The notes beneath the pieces are model-generated. The model did no database searches. It was not told the DNA's origin and saw only the letters and a program-made list of their open reading frames with translations. A DNA stretch of 19,709 bases, from NCBI GenBank assembly GCA_021835265.1, contig JAKBQK010000129.1, forward strand, positions 1 through 19,709. The letters are read 5' to 3'. Positions 6,677-15,474 of this stretch are shown here, in pieces. Source of the DNA: Thermoplasmata archaeon (GTDB taxonomy: Archaea; Thermoplasmatota; Thermoplasmata; Thermoplasmatales; Thermoplasmataceae). Every line of letters starts with the position of its first letter. The stretch's first letter is position 1. Both the position numbers and the translations under genes were made by a program.

Positions 6677-9319
6677 GTGAATAAACCTTGGAACAATTTT
6701 TTATTAATTATAATATTTGCTTCAATATTTTTGATATCCAACATATTACGATTTTTGTTTGCAGTTAATGAGGCTATTTTTATAGATGAATTTCCAAATG
6801 TTTTTGAATCTAACTTATTTTTTCACTATGTTTTCTCTACTTCTCCGAATTTGAGTGGCCTTGGAATTGACGTTGTAAAACCTCCATTTTATAGGATAGC
6901 AATGGGATTTGGAATTTTCATAATGAATTATCTCTGGAGGAACTCCACTCAAATTCCAAGTCTAACTTTGTCAACATTATTCGCTCGAATTTTTTTAATA
7001 ATTCTTAGTGACTTAATTTATATCTATATTATAGTGCAAATGGGAAGAAAAAAATTATTATTTACTTTTTTTCTTTTTTTATACATATTTTTTAATCCAT
7101 TATTACTTTTTAATACAACCATAGCTGAAACAGGAGCATTCATTATCCCTCTTTCATTTATGTTATTATACCTACTTAATTCAATTGATCTTTCAAAGCC
7201 TAAAACATTAATCAAAATATCCGTTGTACTTGCCATTATGATTTCAATTCAGTTTTATGCATTTCTCTTTTTTATCTACACGCTAATAATAATATCATAC
7301 AAAATAATAAATTCAAGAGAATATAAATCTCTTAGATATTCCTCCATAGAAATCTTAAAACTGTTTAGTATATATATATTAATAATACCATTAATATTAT
7401 TTCTATTCCTAAATCCAGATTTTCTAATAAATCCTATTTCCACCTTTTCTTACACTATAAAAGAAATAGCATTTCCTCTTACAGTTAGCTCCGGAGTATA
7501 TAATCTTGGAGTATTCTTTTTGGGGAAAGCAGTTCCTAATGACCCATGGTACTCACCGTTTATTTATTTATTTCTCCAAACGCCACTGTTCCTCTTGCTA
7601 GTCTTTATTTATGGTGTTTTTCGTTCTATTTCCGATTTTATCAGCCACAAAAATATGCAAATAGATTTGGGTTTAAGTTTGATCTCTATCTTATTTTTTG
7701 CAGGAAATTTAACATTTTTAATTGGAACCACCCATTTTCGCAGTGTAACTGGGTTTGTAATTTTCTTGTTGCCTGAGGTTCTTGTGCTAAGTGCTTTTGG
7801 TTCAACATCAGCGATGAAGTCACTTGAAAAATTTATAGAAGATAGAAGAGGTTACTACAAAAATTCAAAAAATGAAAAATTTGAGAAAAACAGATCGGTT
7901 ATTTATCAATTGAGGAACGAAAGAAGTAAATACGCTTTGTTAACACTTTTACTTTTATTATTAATAGTTCCTGCTATAGTTAACCCCGTCCCGGATTTCA
8001 GCTATTCGAATCAATTAGGATTGAAGTTATACAAGAGTGGCAATAATATAGACGGTGCTTTTAATTCCGGTCAAGCAGATATGGAAGTTTCTCTTTATAT
8101 GACCAATCATGGTATTGTAAACCAAACGGTAGTTTCATTGGCTTTGACACCAGACCTAAGCTACTATTCTCCAACGAATAATTATGTCCAGTTTTGGCCC
8201 ACCAGTAATCCAGTAAACAGTAGTTACCTTATTTCGAATTATTTGGGAAACTATTTAGTATTGGATGAGTACTATGTACAACTCTATGGAAATCCTACAA
8301 ATGGACATGGCTCTCTATTTAGAAAGATTACTGAAGTGAATCTTACTTCTGGTTACAGTATTCTCTACAAAATTGGTCCAACTAATATAGTTCAAAACTC
8401 ATCGATCGTGGCTAAATATAAAATTATTCTAACGAACAATTCAAATTTATCTTCCTCCTCAGACTATGTTCAAACTATTGTCATAAATAGTTCAAAATTT
8501 CAAAAATTTGAGTTTGAAAACCTTTCAAACGTAGAATTTACATATTCCAATCTTACTCTCATTCCTTCTTTCTTATATAGTGGAAACGCAAATACTTATT
8601 CCTCTTCAACATATTATCTAAAACTTGATCAAATTTTAAGATCTTTTTCTTCTTTTTATATATATGTGGTTTTTTCTAAATATGTCGTTATGAATGGCAT
8701 TTATGAGGGGGAAAATCCGAATCTTCCGAATGTTCCTTTTCAATTAGATAATGGAGCTGATGTTTTCAAGTATTACTCACTTTTGAGAACTAATAATAGT
8801 GCATTTTATGAAAACATTAGCGGTGGGGCACACATTATATATAAAAATTATATGGAAATTACTAGCAATTCTTCAGGATATGCTGTAGTCGGTTCAAATT
8901 TACATTATGATCCTAAAAATTTATCAATTGTAACACAAATTTCGGTTTGTTCTGCAAAATCGAATTATGAAACAATATTGAAAATGACACCTTGGACTTT
9001 GATTAAACCAGAGTTCGGTGTGGAAGAGAAGAATGGCGCTGTGTCTATATTTTATAATAACTTATCTATCCCAGTAAACACTTCAAATATTACTGTGATT
9101 TTCTCAACATCAGGAAATTTGTCTGAAACTTTAATCATTAATGAAACTAACGCCATTCTGTTAAAAGAAAATTCTAAAATTATGAACGATGGACTAATTG
9201 CTCCCCTTTATTACATAACGTTCACTGGTGATACGGGCACTATTCTGAAAATGTACTCTATTATGGGATATAACAATCCCATCGGCATCTCACAATTTTC
9301 GTACTCAATTTTAGGATAG
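6677..9319 (+). CDS. Large polytopic membrane protein, GT-C glycosyltransferase-like, with sequon-rich exterior domain
   Basis: 880 residues from a GTG start. Residues 1 to about 437 hold around ten or eleven hydrophobic spans; the first is about 8-30. Asp37-Glu38 (FIDEF) follow in the first exterior loop, as the acidic pair does in GT-C enzymes of the PMT/ArnT type. After a last span near 420-437 comes a soluble C-terminal domain of about 440 residues. It is poor in cysteine and rich in Asn, Ser, Thr and Tyr. I count about 18 N-X-S/T sequons in it, so it is probably exterior and may itself be glycosylated. The likely role is transfer from a polyprenyl-phosphate sugar to a glycan or protein outside the membrane. 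GT-C is inferred from topology and the DE motif, not from close homology. It ends 4 nt from the convergent neighbour. Confidence 0.6.
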   Translation: MNKPWNNFLLIIIFASIFLISNILRFLFAVNEAIFIDEFPNVFESNLFFHYVFSTSPNLSGLGIDVVKPPFYRIAMGFGIFIMNYLWRNSTQIPSLTLSTLFARIFLIILSDLIYIYIIVQMGRKKLLFTFFLFLYIFFNPLLLFNTTIAETGAFIIPLSFMLLYLLNSIDLSKPKTLIKISVVLAIMISIQFYAFLFFIYTLIIISYKIINSREYKSLRYSSIEILKLFSIYILIIPLILFLFLNPDFLINPISTFSYTIKEIAFPLTVSSGVYNLGVFFLGKAVPNDPWYSPFIYLFLQTPLFLLLVFIYGVFRSISDFISHKNMQIDLGLSLISILFFAGNLTFLIGTTHFRSVTGFVIFLLPEVLVLSAFGSTSAMKSLEKFIEDRRGYYKNSKNEKFEKNRSVIYQLRNERSKYALLTLLLLLLIVPAIVNPVPDFSYSNQLGLKLYKSGNNIDGAFNSGQADMEVSLYMTNHGIVNQTVVSLALTPDLSYYSPTNNYVQFWPTSNPVNSSYLISNYLGNYLVLDEYYVQLYGNPTNGHGSLFRKITEVNLTSGYSILYKIGPTNIVQNSSIVAKYKIILTNNSNLSSSSDYVQTIVINSSKFQKFEFENLSNVEFTYSNLTLIPSFLYSGNANTYSSSTYYLKLDQILRSFSSFYIYVVFSKYVVMNGIYEGENPNLPNVPFQLDNGADVFKYYSLLRTNNSAFYENISGGAHIIYKNYMEITSNSSGYAVVGSNLHYDPKNLSIVTQISVCSAKSNYETILKMTPWTLIKPEFGVEEKNGAVSIFYNNLSIPVNTSNITVIFSTSGNLSETLIINETNAILLKENSKIMNDGLIAPLYYITFTGDTGTILKMYSIMGYNNPIGISQFSYSILG

Positions 9320-9323
9320 AAAT

Positions 9324-10424
9324 TTAGGAATTTTTAATCATATTTCTATAAACTTGTTCCATCCTGTTTTCAAACGTTTGGAAAGAAAACCTCCTAGATT
9401 GTTCTATTCCATTTTTAGAGTATTTAACACTATCAGCGAGAACTTCGAGTATACCTCTCTTGCATTCCTCTGGAGTAGGCTCTACGAACAGAGGAGCATC
9501 TTTTCCCATTTCTTTTAGCACGTCTATATTAGATGCTACAACTGGCAATCCTGTAGCCATTGCTTCAACAAGTGGTCTTCCAAATCCCTCATCCAATGAA
9601 GGAAATAGAAGGACATCTGAGGCATTATAAATCATATTCATTTTTTCCTGGTTATCAATATAATCAAAAGTTATACTTTGACCAAGTTTAGTACCCACTC
9701 TTATTAATTTAAAACGGTGGTCTAATAATTTCATTGTTTTGTCTACGGTTTTAAGATTTTTTCTTGGAACATCATTTGATACTGATAAAATTAATATTTT
9801 ATCTTGAGGCAAACCGAGTTTGCTTCTCATTTCTTTTTTTGCGTTTAAGAATTTAAAAGATTCGGACACAGGATAAGGAACCACAGATATACTGTTATTC
9901 CAACCTAAATCAGTGAGTTCTTTCTTAACCTTGTTTGAAATAGTAATTATGTTTTCAAATTGTTTATAGATCTTTAAGTTTTTTATAACATACCTAAATC
10001 TTAAATTAAATGGTCCACCACCCGCTAAGGTTTTATCAAAGAATATGGTATCATGAATAGTCACAAGACTTAAATCAAAATTTGTTGCAGGACTAATGCT
10101 CGGATCAGCATAATGGACTATATTTTGTTTCAAGGTTCTATCGTTTAAAGATTTAAAAACTCTGGAGAAAGAAAGACGTTGAAAGTAAGCGTTAAGTAGA
10201 AAATCAAATTTATTTTGAAAATGCGGAAATCGACCTATCTTAATAACTCCAGGATATGAAAAATTCTTCATTGTATTTTGATTAAATATCAAACTTATTA
10301 CTTCTATACTATTTATTTTCATTAGGTCTCGCACATATTCACCAATACCGGTTCCTAAGGGATATGCATTTATCAAAGTTACTTGCCTTTTTCTTATATC
10401 TTTTCTTGTGTTGTGATCTTCCAT
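9324..10424 (-). CDS. Glycosyltransferase family 4
   Basis: A GT-B glycosyltransferase of 366 residues from the ATG at 10424. The N-terminal domain has LINAYPLGTGIGEYV (about 17-31) and TIHDTIFFD near 122-130. The donor domain has SVSNDVPRKN near 214-223 and the EX7E motif at Glu279/Glu287 (EGFGRPLVE), then GLPVVAS. It resembles the mannosyl- or rhamnosyltransferase type of GT4, but the sugar cannot be read from sequence. The frame is open further upstream to a GTG at 10529 (401 residues). The extra 35 residues precede the conserved fold and lack a ribosome site, while a TATA-like tract lies 20-35 nt before the internal ATG. It is transcribed towards the GT-C-like gene, with only 4 nt between the stops. 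Confidence 0.87.
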   Translation of the reverse strand: MEDHNTRKDIRKRQVTLINAYPLGTGIGEYVRDLMKINSIEVISLIFNQNTMKNFSYPGVIKIGRFPHFQNKFDFLLNAYFQRLSFSRVFKSLNDRTLKQNIVHYADPSISPATNFDLSLVTIHDTIFFDKTLAGGGPFNLRFRYVIKNLKIYKQFENIITISNKVKKELTDLGWNNSISVVPYPVSESFKFLNAKKEMRSKLGLPQDKILILSVSNDVPRKNLKTVDKTMKLLDHRFKLIRVGTKLGQSITFDYIDNQEKMNMIYNASDVLLFPSLDEGFGRPLVEAMATGLPVVASNIDVLKEMGKDAPLFVEPTPEECKRGILEVLADSVKYSKNGIEQSRRFSFQTFENRMEQVYRNMIKNS

Positions 10425-10442
10425 TTTAATTTGCCAATTTAA

Positions 10443-10460
10443 GGTATAGAATATAGAATA
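10443..10460 (-). promoter_or_regulatory. Putative promoter supporting the internal GT4 start
   Basis: On the minus strand the TATA-like tract CTATATTCTATACC lies about 20-33 nt before the ATG at 10424. It favours a leaderless start there over the upstream GTG. Confidence 0.4.
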
Positions 10461-10604
10461 TATCTTATTATTGGTTTGTTCAATCAATTCTTGGGAAATT
10501 TTGTTTAAGATTCTTTTTTTCTTCAACACATCTCTTGGAAATCCATATGTCGTCTTAACTGAGCATTTATTTTTTTCTTTCTTATTGGATCGATGTAGTT
10601 TTAT

Positions 10605-10637
10605 TTATGATTTATAATATGTGTGACTCATATCACA
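10605..10637 (-). promoter_or_regulatory. Palindrome next to a second TATA-like element
   Basis: TGTGA (10622-10626) and TCACA (10633-10637) form an inverted repeat with a 6-nt spacer. On the minus strand it lies directly upstream of ATATTATAAATC (about 10608-10619). That arrangement would fit an activator site beside a promoter for the GT4 gene with a leader of about 55 nt to the GTG at 10529. It matches the bacterial CRP half-site pattern, but no CRP protein is visible here and a 5-bp palindrome can arise by chance. Confidence 0.25.
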
Positions 10638-10687
10638 GAGGACTCCGTATATGCCATTTTCTATAATGATTAACCTGTGTTGTCGAT

Positions 10688-11653
10688 CTATTTAGGGGGC
10701 CAAGACATTAACCTACGTCCGGAAAACCTATAAATAAAAAATAAGAATAGATACGCAATTCTTTTTGCATTCAATTCTATTATTGAGCAGTAAATATATA
10801 GTAAAATGACCTCAGGTTTTCTTTTGAAATTAGACAGCGTTCCTAAATCAATATTAAGTTTAACAATTTGGTAGTCTATGGCATTTAAGAAATGCTTCTT
10901 TGATTTGAATATATATTTCATTTCATTATAATCTTTAATCACATTTTTTAAAAGGTTATCTTTTTGTATTATATTCTTTTGAATGTCTCCACTGATTATG
11001 TGCGTCCAGCTATCTCCAATACGGTAGCGGATTGAAACATCAGACAATGCTATTAAATCATAACCTTCAAAAAGAGCAAAATATGGTAAGAAATAATCAA
11101 ACAAATAAAAATTTGTTAGAAAAGATTCAGCTTTAATTAGAATAGATTTTTTTATACCAATAGCACTAATTATGGCATTAATACCATATCTTTGTATTTT
11201 CAACAATTTAACGAGAGAATCATCCAAAGAGGTGACGTCTATATTTTTATAAACTTTTTTAAAAACATCGTATATTTTTATGTCATCTATTTCGGAATAT
11301 AGCTCAAAACCAGTTTTTAGGAAACCTAACTTTTCATAATGACTAAATTCGACATAAATCGCCTCCAAATGGTTATCTTTGTAGAGATCGTCATCTTCTA
11401 AAAAGCAAATTATATCTCCATTTGATACTTTTACTGCTTCGAAAATCCATCGGGGATATAATTTTTCTTGGGAATAAATTGATAATAACTTGTGTTCTTT
11501 AATGAAAGAATCAATGCTTTCATCTATAAAATTTTTCAAAACTATTACTTCATAATACTCTCTATTTAGACTTTGATTCAAGGCGGATTCGATTGCTTTT
11601 ATCAAGAATTCTTTCCTATTAAATGCTGTTATTATTACTGTTATTTTAATCAT
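10688..11653 (-). CDS. Glycosyltransferase family 2
   Basis: An inverting GT-A glycosyltransferase of 321 residues from the ATG at 11653. The N terminus ITVIITAFNRKEFLIKAIESAL (split here as ITVIITAFNRKEF and LIKAIESAL, about 4-24) is the usual nucleotide-binding start. The metal and donor motif LEDDDLY lies at about 85-91. The C-terminal third is divergent and ends in a hydrophobic stretch (YLFLFFIYRF) followed by basic residues, so it may bind the membrane. The frame extends upstream to a TTG at 11692. The 13 extra residues have no support, whereas a TATA box lies 26 nt before the ATG. Substrates are unknown. It is separated by about 260 bp from the GT4 gene downstream and appears to be its own unit. 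Confidence 0.82.
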   Translation of the reverse strand: MIKITVIITAFNRKEFLIKAIESALNQSLNREYYEVIVLKNFIDESIDSFIKEHKLLSIYSQEKLYPRWIFEAVKVSNGDIICFLEDDDLYKDNHLEAIYVEFSHYEKLGFLKTGFELYSEIDDIKIYDVFKKVYKNIDVTSLDDSLVKLLKIQRYGINAIISAIGIKKSILIKAESFLTNFYLFDYFLPYFALFEGYDLIALSDVSIRYRIGDSWTHIISGDIQKNIIQKDNLLKNVIKDYNEMKYIFKSKKHFLNAIDYQIVKLNIDLGTLSNFKRKPEVILLYIYCSIIELNAKRIAYLFLFFIYRFSGRRLMSWPPK

Positions 11654-11675
11654 ATATCGTTCACAATATAGTTCA

Positions 11676-11683
11676 GATATAAG
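11676..11683 (-). promoter_or_regulatory. Promoter of the GT2 gene
   Basis: CTTATATC on the minus strand is centred about 26 nt upstream of the ATG at 11653, as expected for a leaderless archaeal gene. It lies at the edge of the longer TTG frame, which argues against that longer start. Confidence 0.5.
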
Positions 11684-11692
11684 ATCACACAA

Positions 11693-12490
11693 TAATTATT
11701 TTTGTATTTGGCATATTGCTCTTTTATTGTTCATCTGAAATTGTAGCTATATTTATTACATGCCTTCAAATATAACGTTTTTAGTTTAATTCACTTATAA
11801 ATTGAATTTCGATATACAAATTCTCTCACAAAAAGTTTGGAGGTTCAGAGCTACTTTTAAATTCATCAGAAAAGAAACTAAGGTTGTATATCAATATGGC
11901 GGCGTGAGAAAGAATCTTACCTTTCTGAATCCGTGAATTTTTAATATTTATACGAAAAATAAAAACTAGAAACGTGCAACAAATTTCTGAAGAATAGAAT
12001 AAAACTTTGATTTCATATAAGTGGGTAAGGCATCTATGATTAAGTTTTAACAGGGGTTGAGCAAATGAACTGTAAATACAAATACTTGGTTCCAATATCT
12101 TTTATATCATAGTAAAGAAAATCTATGCTATTTTCAATACTATTGTGGTATCATACATCTACAAAGAATTAGAATCATTTAACAAAAAGAACCTTTTTTT
12201 AAGCATTACGAAACGTAATCACTAGTCAAATTCATTCAATCGACTTGAGAGCATAATGTGTATATAATTGGAATAAACAAAAAAGAAAATTCTAAACATA
12301 TGGTGATAAAATAATAATTGAAAGTTGTTGAGCCATTTTTTTTACATTGTATATGTTTTTTCTAAAATTCCGGTTTGAATCCAAACTTGACTTGAAATAT
12401 TTGATATTCAGTTAATTCTATATGTAGAACCACACTTCTCGTTTCTTATTCTATACCTCAATATGATGATACAACATAACTGTGAATTAA
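11693..12490. other. AT-rich intergenic region, no gene supported
   Basis: The longest open frame, 89 codons on the minus strand (11826-12095), starts with TTG. It has no ribosome site or correctly placed TATA, and its composition is what random AT-rich DNA yields. I saw no structured repeat worth reporting. Confidence 0.4.
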
Positions 12491-12622
12491 ATAATTATCT
12501 TAGATCAATTAGGAATATTTGAGATAAACTCTACAGGCGACAGATTGAAAAGATATGTTGGAATTGACATAGTAAAGTGCGAGATTTATACCTGCGCAAA
12601 GGACGTTCTTCTCAACATTTAA
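12491..12622 (+). pseudogene. Possible remnant of an IS110-family transposase N terminus
   Basis: A 43-codon open stretch without a start codon ends in TAA at 12620-12622. It contains KRYVGIDIVKCEIYTCAKD, which resembles the start of the DEDD catalytic domain of IS110-family transposases (usually YVGIDxxK followed by a few hydrophobic residues and D). The Asp in GID would be the first catalytic residue. Nothing of the rest of the domain follows. The preceding codons (IILDQLGIFEINSTGDRL) also look protein-like but are unrecognised. The match is short, so chance similarity is possible. Confidence 0.3.
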
Positions 12623-12800
12623 TTAGAGGAAATTAAAAGGACAATCTAAATGAAAGATCTCATTAACTTGCAGGTTTATGAAATACTAAAACTTCTGTGA
12701 ACTATGATGAAGATTGAAAAGTAATTTTAGCAAATAAGAATTTTTACCAAAATTCTTGGAAAATAATATTAACTGATAATTAGATGCACTATAAAACTTT

Positions 12801-13889
12801 ATGAAAATTTTATGGCTTGCACACCGAGATCCTTTGAATCCTAAGGCAGGAGGCGCCGAAAAGATTATCTTGGAGGTAGGGGGAAGACTAGTATTTAATG
12901 GATATGAAGTCACAATTTTATCTGGTGGATGGAAAAATTGTCAGAGACACGAGAAAATCAATGGTTTGGATATCTATAGGTATGGATTCCGTGCTGGACC
13001 TCATTTAGTACTGCCCGTATTTCTGTTAAAAAGTAATTATGATATAATAATCTCTGATTTAGGTCATGCAGTACCTTGGATAATGCCTGTTCTTTTAAGG
13101 AAAAAAAACATCATCTCTTTTCTGCACCTTCATGCTAGGTCATTGCCTGGGCAAGTAAATTTTGTCATGGCAAAAATAATCACTGTAATTGAAAAATTGT
13201 ATTTCCTCATTTATAGGCATCAGAATTTCGTTACGATATCAAAAACGTCATTGCAGGATCTGATCGAATTGGGTATAAACTCAAAACTTGTGACATTAAT
13301 ACATCCTGGTGTTAATAATGGACTGTTTCACCCACGCAAAAAAACAGAACAACCGTCGATTGTATATTACGGAGGGATGCGATCCTATAAGAGACCAGAA
13401 GAAGCGATTTATCTATTAAACGGCCTTTTAGATGAGTTTGATGATATTCATTTATCTATGATTGGCACAGGTATAGAAATGCCCAGGTTGAAATTGTTAG
13501 TCAGTAATTTAAATCTAAATTCGTACGTAACGTTTAAAGGAAGGGTTTCCGATGAAGAACTTTCCAAAACAGTTTCCGAAGCATGGTTAAATATACACTC
13601 ATCTATAACTGAAGGTTGGGGGATATCAATAATAGAGGCAGCTGCAGCAGGAACTCCAACAGTTGCATACAATGTTCCTGGGGTATCAGAGAGCGTTGAG
13701 AGTGGAATGAATGGATTAACAGTGCCAGATGGGGATCGTAATGCCCTAAGAGATGCAGCTCTAACGATTCTTTTTGACCATGAATCATGGTCTCTAAAAT
13801 CTATTGATGTGGCGAAGAAATATTCATGGGAATTGACAACAAAGCTATGGCAAAAGGTTATTCTCAATGTGGCAGTGGAATCAAAGTAA
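12801..13889 (+). CDS. Glycosyltransferase family 4
   Basis: A GT-B retaining glycosyltransferase of 362 residues. The acceptor domain starts MKILWLAHRDPLNPKAGGAE, with AGGAE at 16-20 forming the usual glycine loop. The donor domain has YYGGMRSYKRPEEAI (about 189-203), IGTG, and EX7E at Glu271/Glu279 (EGWGISIIE), followed by AAGTPTVAYNVPGVSESV. The length is normal. The ATG at 12801 coincides with the start of the fold. No clear TATA lies at the standard distance; a tract at 12761-12772 is slightly too far, and TATAAAAC at 12790-12797 is too close, so the promoter is unresolved. The GDP-mannose dehydratase gene follows after 50 bp but has its own TATA. Donor unknown; a mannose-type sugar is suggested only by the neighbour. 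Confidence 0.88.
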   Translation: MKILWLAHRDPLNPKAGGAEKIILEVGGRLVFNGYEVTILSGGWKNCQRHEKINGLDIYRYGFRAGPHLVLPVFLLKSNYDIIISDLGHAVPWIMPVLLRKKNIISFLHLHARSLPGQVNFVMAKIITVIEKLYFLIYRHQNFVTISKTSLQDLIELGINSKLVTLIHPGVNNGLFHPRKKTEQPSIVYYGGMRSYKRPEEAIYLLNGLLDEFDDIHLSMIGTGIEMPRLKLLVSNLNLNSYVTFKGRVSDEELSKTVSEAWLNIHSSITEGWGISIIEAAAAGTPTVAYNVPGVSESVESGMNGLTVPDGDRNALRDAALTILFDHESWSLKSIDVAKKYSWELTTKLWQKVILNVAVESK

Positions 13890-13906
13890 TGCGAAGTTGA
13901 CTTAAG

Positions 13907-13919
13907 ATATATTTAATAT
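13907..13919 (+). promoter_or_regulatory. Promoter of the GDP-mannose dehydratase gene
   Basis: The tract ATATATTTAATAT is centred about 27 nt before the ATG at 13940, giving this gene its own predicted leaderless promoter although the preceding gene ends only 50 bp away. Confidence 0.5.
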
Positions 13920-13939
13920 TATTAATTCAATACCATTGC

Positions 13940-14959
13940 ATGAAGTCTATTATAACAGGTATATCTGGACAGGATGGTTTCTTTCTATCTAAATTATTAT
14001 TTAAAAAAAATTATGAAATTATTGGGATAGTAAGGAGAAACAGTTCAATGACTACAGGTACAATGGAAAAGCTTCCAAAAGAAATCAAGGAGAAAATAAT
14101 AATAGAATATGGGGACTTAACCGATGCCGGTTTCTTTGCAAGGTTAATGGAAAGAGAAAGGCCGGATGAGTTATATCATCTCGCAGCACAGAGCTTTGTT
14201 GGATATAGCTTTCAAAATCCGGCATCAACTTATGATGTCAACATATCTGGAACTCTGAATGTAGTAAATGCAGTGAAAGACTATTCTCCAAATACAAGAC
14301 TTTATTATGCTGCAACTTCAGAAATGTTTGGGCAACCTGAGTCAACACCTCAAAATGAGGAGACACAGTTTAAGCCAAGAAGTCCCTATGCAGTATCCAA
14401 ATTAGCGGGATTTTGGACCATGAAAACATACAGGGATGCTTACGGAATGTTTATTTCAAACGGAATCCTCTTTAACCACGAAAGTGAGGTTAGGGGGCCA
14501 GAATTTGTAACAAGAAAAATTAGTATGGCTGTTTCAAGAATTAAGAATGGAAAGCAGCAGGTGCTTGAACTTGGGAATCTGAATGCAAGGAAGGATTGGG
14601 GGTATGCCAAGGACTATGTATATGGCATGTGGCAGATGCTTAACAGTGGATCTGGAGACGATTATGTTCTGGGAACTGGAGAGTTGCATACAGTAAGAGA
14701 ATTCGTAGAAATTGCATTTCAAGAGGTGGGAATAAAAATACATTGGGAAGGAGAAAATGAAAATGAGATCGGTCTATCAGACGATGGAAAAATCCTTGTA
14801 AAGGTCAATAAAGCATTTTTTAGACCACTTGAATCAGACAACTATCTTGCAGACGCTTCGAAAGCAAATAACAAATTAAAATGGAAATCAAAGACTTCAT
14901 TCAAAGAGCTTATAAAATTAATGGTAAAAAGTGATCTGCAGCAGACAATTGAAAAATGA
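13940..14959 (+). CDS. gmd: GDP-mannose 4,6-dehydratase
   Basis: An extended short-chain dehydrogenase of 339 residues that would convert GDP-D-mannose to GDP-4-keto-6-deoxy-D-mannose. Diagnostic motifs are GISGQDG at 7-13, RRNSS near 32-36 and GDLTDAGFF near 58-66. HLAAQSFVGYSFQNP follows at about 80-94, then the catalytic Thr126 with Glu128 (ATSEMFG) and Tyr150-Lys154 (YAVSK). The substrate loop NHES is at about 179-182, followed by FVTRKIS and LGNLNARKDWGYAKDYV. The C-terminal end (FRPLESDNYLADASKANNKL) is also typical. The usual NHESPRRG is NHESEVRG here, so one loop arginine is displaced. The product is the precursor of GDP-rhamnose, GDP-fucose, GDP-perosamine and others, but no reductase, epimerase/reductase or aminotransferase for it is next door. 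Confidence 0.93.
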   Translation: MKSIITGISGQDGFFLSKLLFKKNYEIIGIVRRNSSMTTGTMEKLPKEIKEKIIIEYGDLTDAGFFARLMERERPDELYHLAAQSFVGYSFQNPASTYDVNISGTLNVVNAVKDYSPNTRLYYAATSEMFGQPESTPQNEETQFKPRSPYAVSKLAGFWTMKTYRDAYGMFISNGILFNHESEVRGPEFVTRKISMAVSRIKNGKQQVLELGNLNARKDWGYAKDYVYGMWQMLNSGSGDDYVLGTGELHTVREFVEIAFQEVGIKIHWEGENENEIGLSDDGKILVKVNKAFFRPLESDNYLADASKANNKLKWKSKTSFKELIKLMVKSDLQQTIEK

Positions 14960-15440
14960 AAACTAAATATCGGCAATGAAATAAACCTAATTGAATTCAT
15001 AACAACAATATGGAGAATGGATAAACAAGTTGTTATGTTTCTGTTACCGATCATATTTCCATGGTAAACTTGTTAATCTGGTACAGAACATAATAGTAGA
15101 AAGGAACTATTACTGTGCTCTTTGCATGGGTTCTCTTATTCTTTTTTCATGACCTGATAACAAGGATAATTTTCGCAAATAAATGTCCGGAAATTTATGT
15201 TGCAAAGTTTAATTTATTAAATTTTCTGAATGATCATGGGACTAAATTTGCAGTAAGGCAAAAGGAGCTTTGAATCTTTAATGGAATGCTTTTATTCCTA
15301 CATTCTTTTTTTCTGGAATCCAGTAAGGCGCTATAAATCTTCTATTTAGATTTTAATTTTACCAATGCAGGATAAATAAAGCGGTAATCATTCTATATTT
15401 TGATATTAAATAAAATTACTCATACACAAGTGGAGAGATC
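14960..15440. other. Intergenic region, no gene seen
   Basis: About 480 bp between gmd and the ALG5-like gene. It contains the direct repeat CAGTAAGGC twice, 70 bp apart (15251 and 15321), and a weak hairpin GGAAT...ATTCC between them (about 15280-15296). No coding sequence is recognised. Confidence 0.4.
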
Positions 15441-15445
15441 CATAC

Positions 15446-15456
15446 ATTTTTATATA
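15446..15456 (+). promoter_or_regulatory. Promoter of the ALG5-like glycosyltransferase
   Basis: TTTTTATATAG is centred roughly 24 nt before the ATG at 15475. It lies inside the longer frame that begins at a TTG at 15400, so it supports the shorter protein. Confidence 0.45.
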
Positions 15457-15474
15457 GTGGCCTTAGATACCTTT

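Noticed and set aside
10530..10545. Resemblance of GGATTTCCA upstream of the GT4 GTG to the IS630 gene sequence near 19690
   Set aside because: Only about nine shared bases; the frames do not continue alike, so it is most likely chance.
11826..12095. 89-codon minus-strand frame in the spacer
   Set aside because: TTG start, no ribosome site, a TATA-like sequence only about 10 nt away, and no recognisable motif.
13448..13867. 139-codon minus-strand frame opposite the GT4 gene
   Set aside because: It lies wholly antisense to a well-supported GT4 donor domain, and its sequence resembles no family.
15251..15329. CAGTAAGGC direct repeat 70 bp apart as an att site or repeat array
   Set aside because: Two copies of 9 bp with no further similarity and no integrase nearby.
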